Shown piece by piece: positions 6,061 to 6,121 of a DNA stretch of 6,121 nt (its first letter is position 1; each line of letters begins with the position of its first letter). The position numbers and the translations under genes were made by a program. Under the pieces are notes generated by a model. That model saw nothing but the letters and a program-made list of their open reading frames with translations, was not told where the DNA came from and searched no databases. Origin of the DNA: an uncultured Clostridia bacterium (GTDB taxonomy: Bacteria > Bacillota > Clostridia > TANB77 > CAG-508); the NCBI GenBank assembly GCA_934177555.1, contig CAKPPL010000070.1, forward strand, positions 1 through 6,121, written 5' to 3'.

Positions 6061-6121
6061 ATGCAGGATAAATATTATAGTGATGGAATAACGCTAATAG
6101 CACTAGTAGTAACAATAGTAG
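6061..6121 (+). CDS. Second type IV pilin-like protein, N-terminus only
   Basis: Cut by the right edge; only 20 codons are visible: leader 'MQDKYYSDG' followed by 'ITLIALVVTIV'. This is the prepilin-type cleavage and hydrophobic stem start, with cleavage expected after G9. Mature position 5 is Ala, so like its upstream neighbour it lacks the classical Glu5. The leader differs from the upstream gene's, so this is a related but not identical protein. Size and C-terminal domain are unknown. Confidence 0.76.
   Translation, partial: MQDKYYSDGITLIALVVTIV

Larger units (their letters stand above)
384..6121 (+). other. Putative multigene transcription unit: envelope glycan genes, mreB, pilin-like genes
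   Basis: Seven consecutive same-strand genes have gaps of 8, 2, 16, 18, 25 and 43 nt, and two SD sites overlap the preceding gene. No rho-independent terminator (GC stem plus U-run) is visible in any gap. The GH25 gene, ending 21 nt before galE, may belong to the same unit. No promoter could be identified with confidence; one may lie upstream of the window or inside a gene. Co-transcription is inferred from spacing only. Confidence 0.6.

Overview
The window looks like a chromosomal segment from a low-GC Gram-positive bacterium, most likely an anaerobic Clostridia-type Bacillota. The evidence is strong AT-richness, heavy use of AGA/ATA/GGA codons, purine-rich Shine-Dalgarno (SD) sites (AGGAG, AGAGAGGA), all seven visible stops being TAA or TAG, a Gram-positive-type MreB, and pilin-like proteins with the 'NGITLI...' start common in Clostridia. 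Lineage is inferred from composition and protein style only; there is no 16S or other marker gene here.

All genes are on the + strand and tightly packed. The window opens inside a GH25 (lysozyme-type) muramidase, of which only the C-terminal part is present (1-362). Then come galE (384-1397), an LTA-synthase/OpgB-like membrane phosphoglycerol transferase (1406-2887), a GtrB-type polyprenyl-phosphate glycosyltransferase (2890-3846), a four-helix EamA/SMR-type half-transporter (3863-4240), mreB (4259-5254), a type IV pilin-like exported protein (5280-6017) and the first 20 codons of a second pilin-like protein (6061 onward). Gaps are 2 to 43 nt. I see no terminator and no stretch over 300 nt without a gene, so the genes are probably one transcription unit or closely coupled units.

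The first part reads as a cell-envelope decoration cassette. GalE would supply a UDP-sugar, the GtrB-type enzyme would load a sugar onto undecaprenyl phosphate inside the cell, the small four-helix protein is a candidate flippase, and the OpgB-like enzyme would transfer phosphoglycerol outside the cell. The extracytoplasmic GT-C glycosyltransferase that would complete such a pathway is not in the window. The second part pairs the cell-shape actin MreB, without mreC or mreD next to it, with exported pilin-like proteins. No mobile elements, CRISPR arrays, RNA genes or convincing riboswitches were seen.
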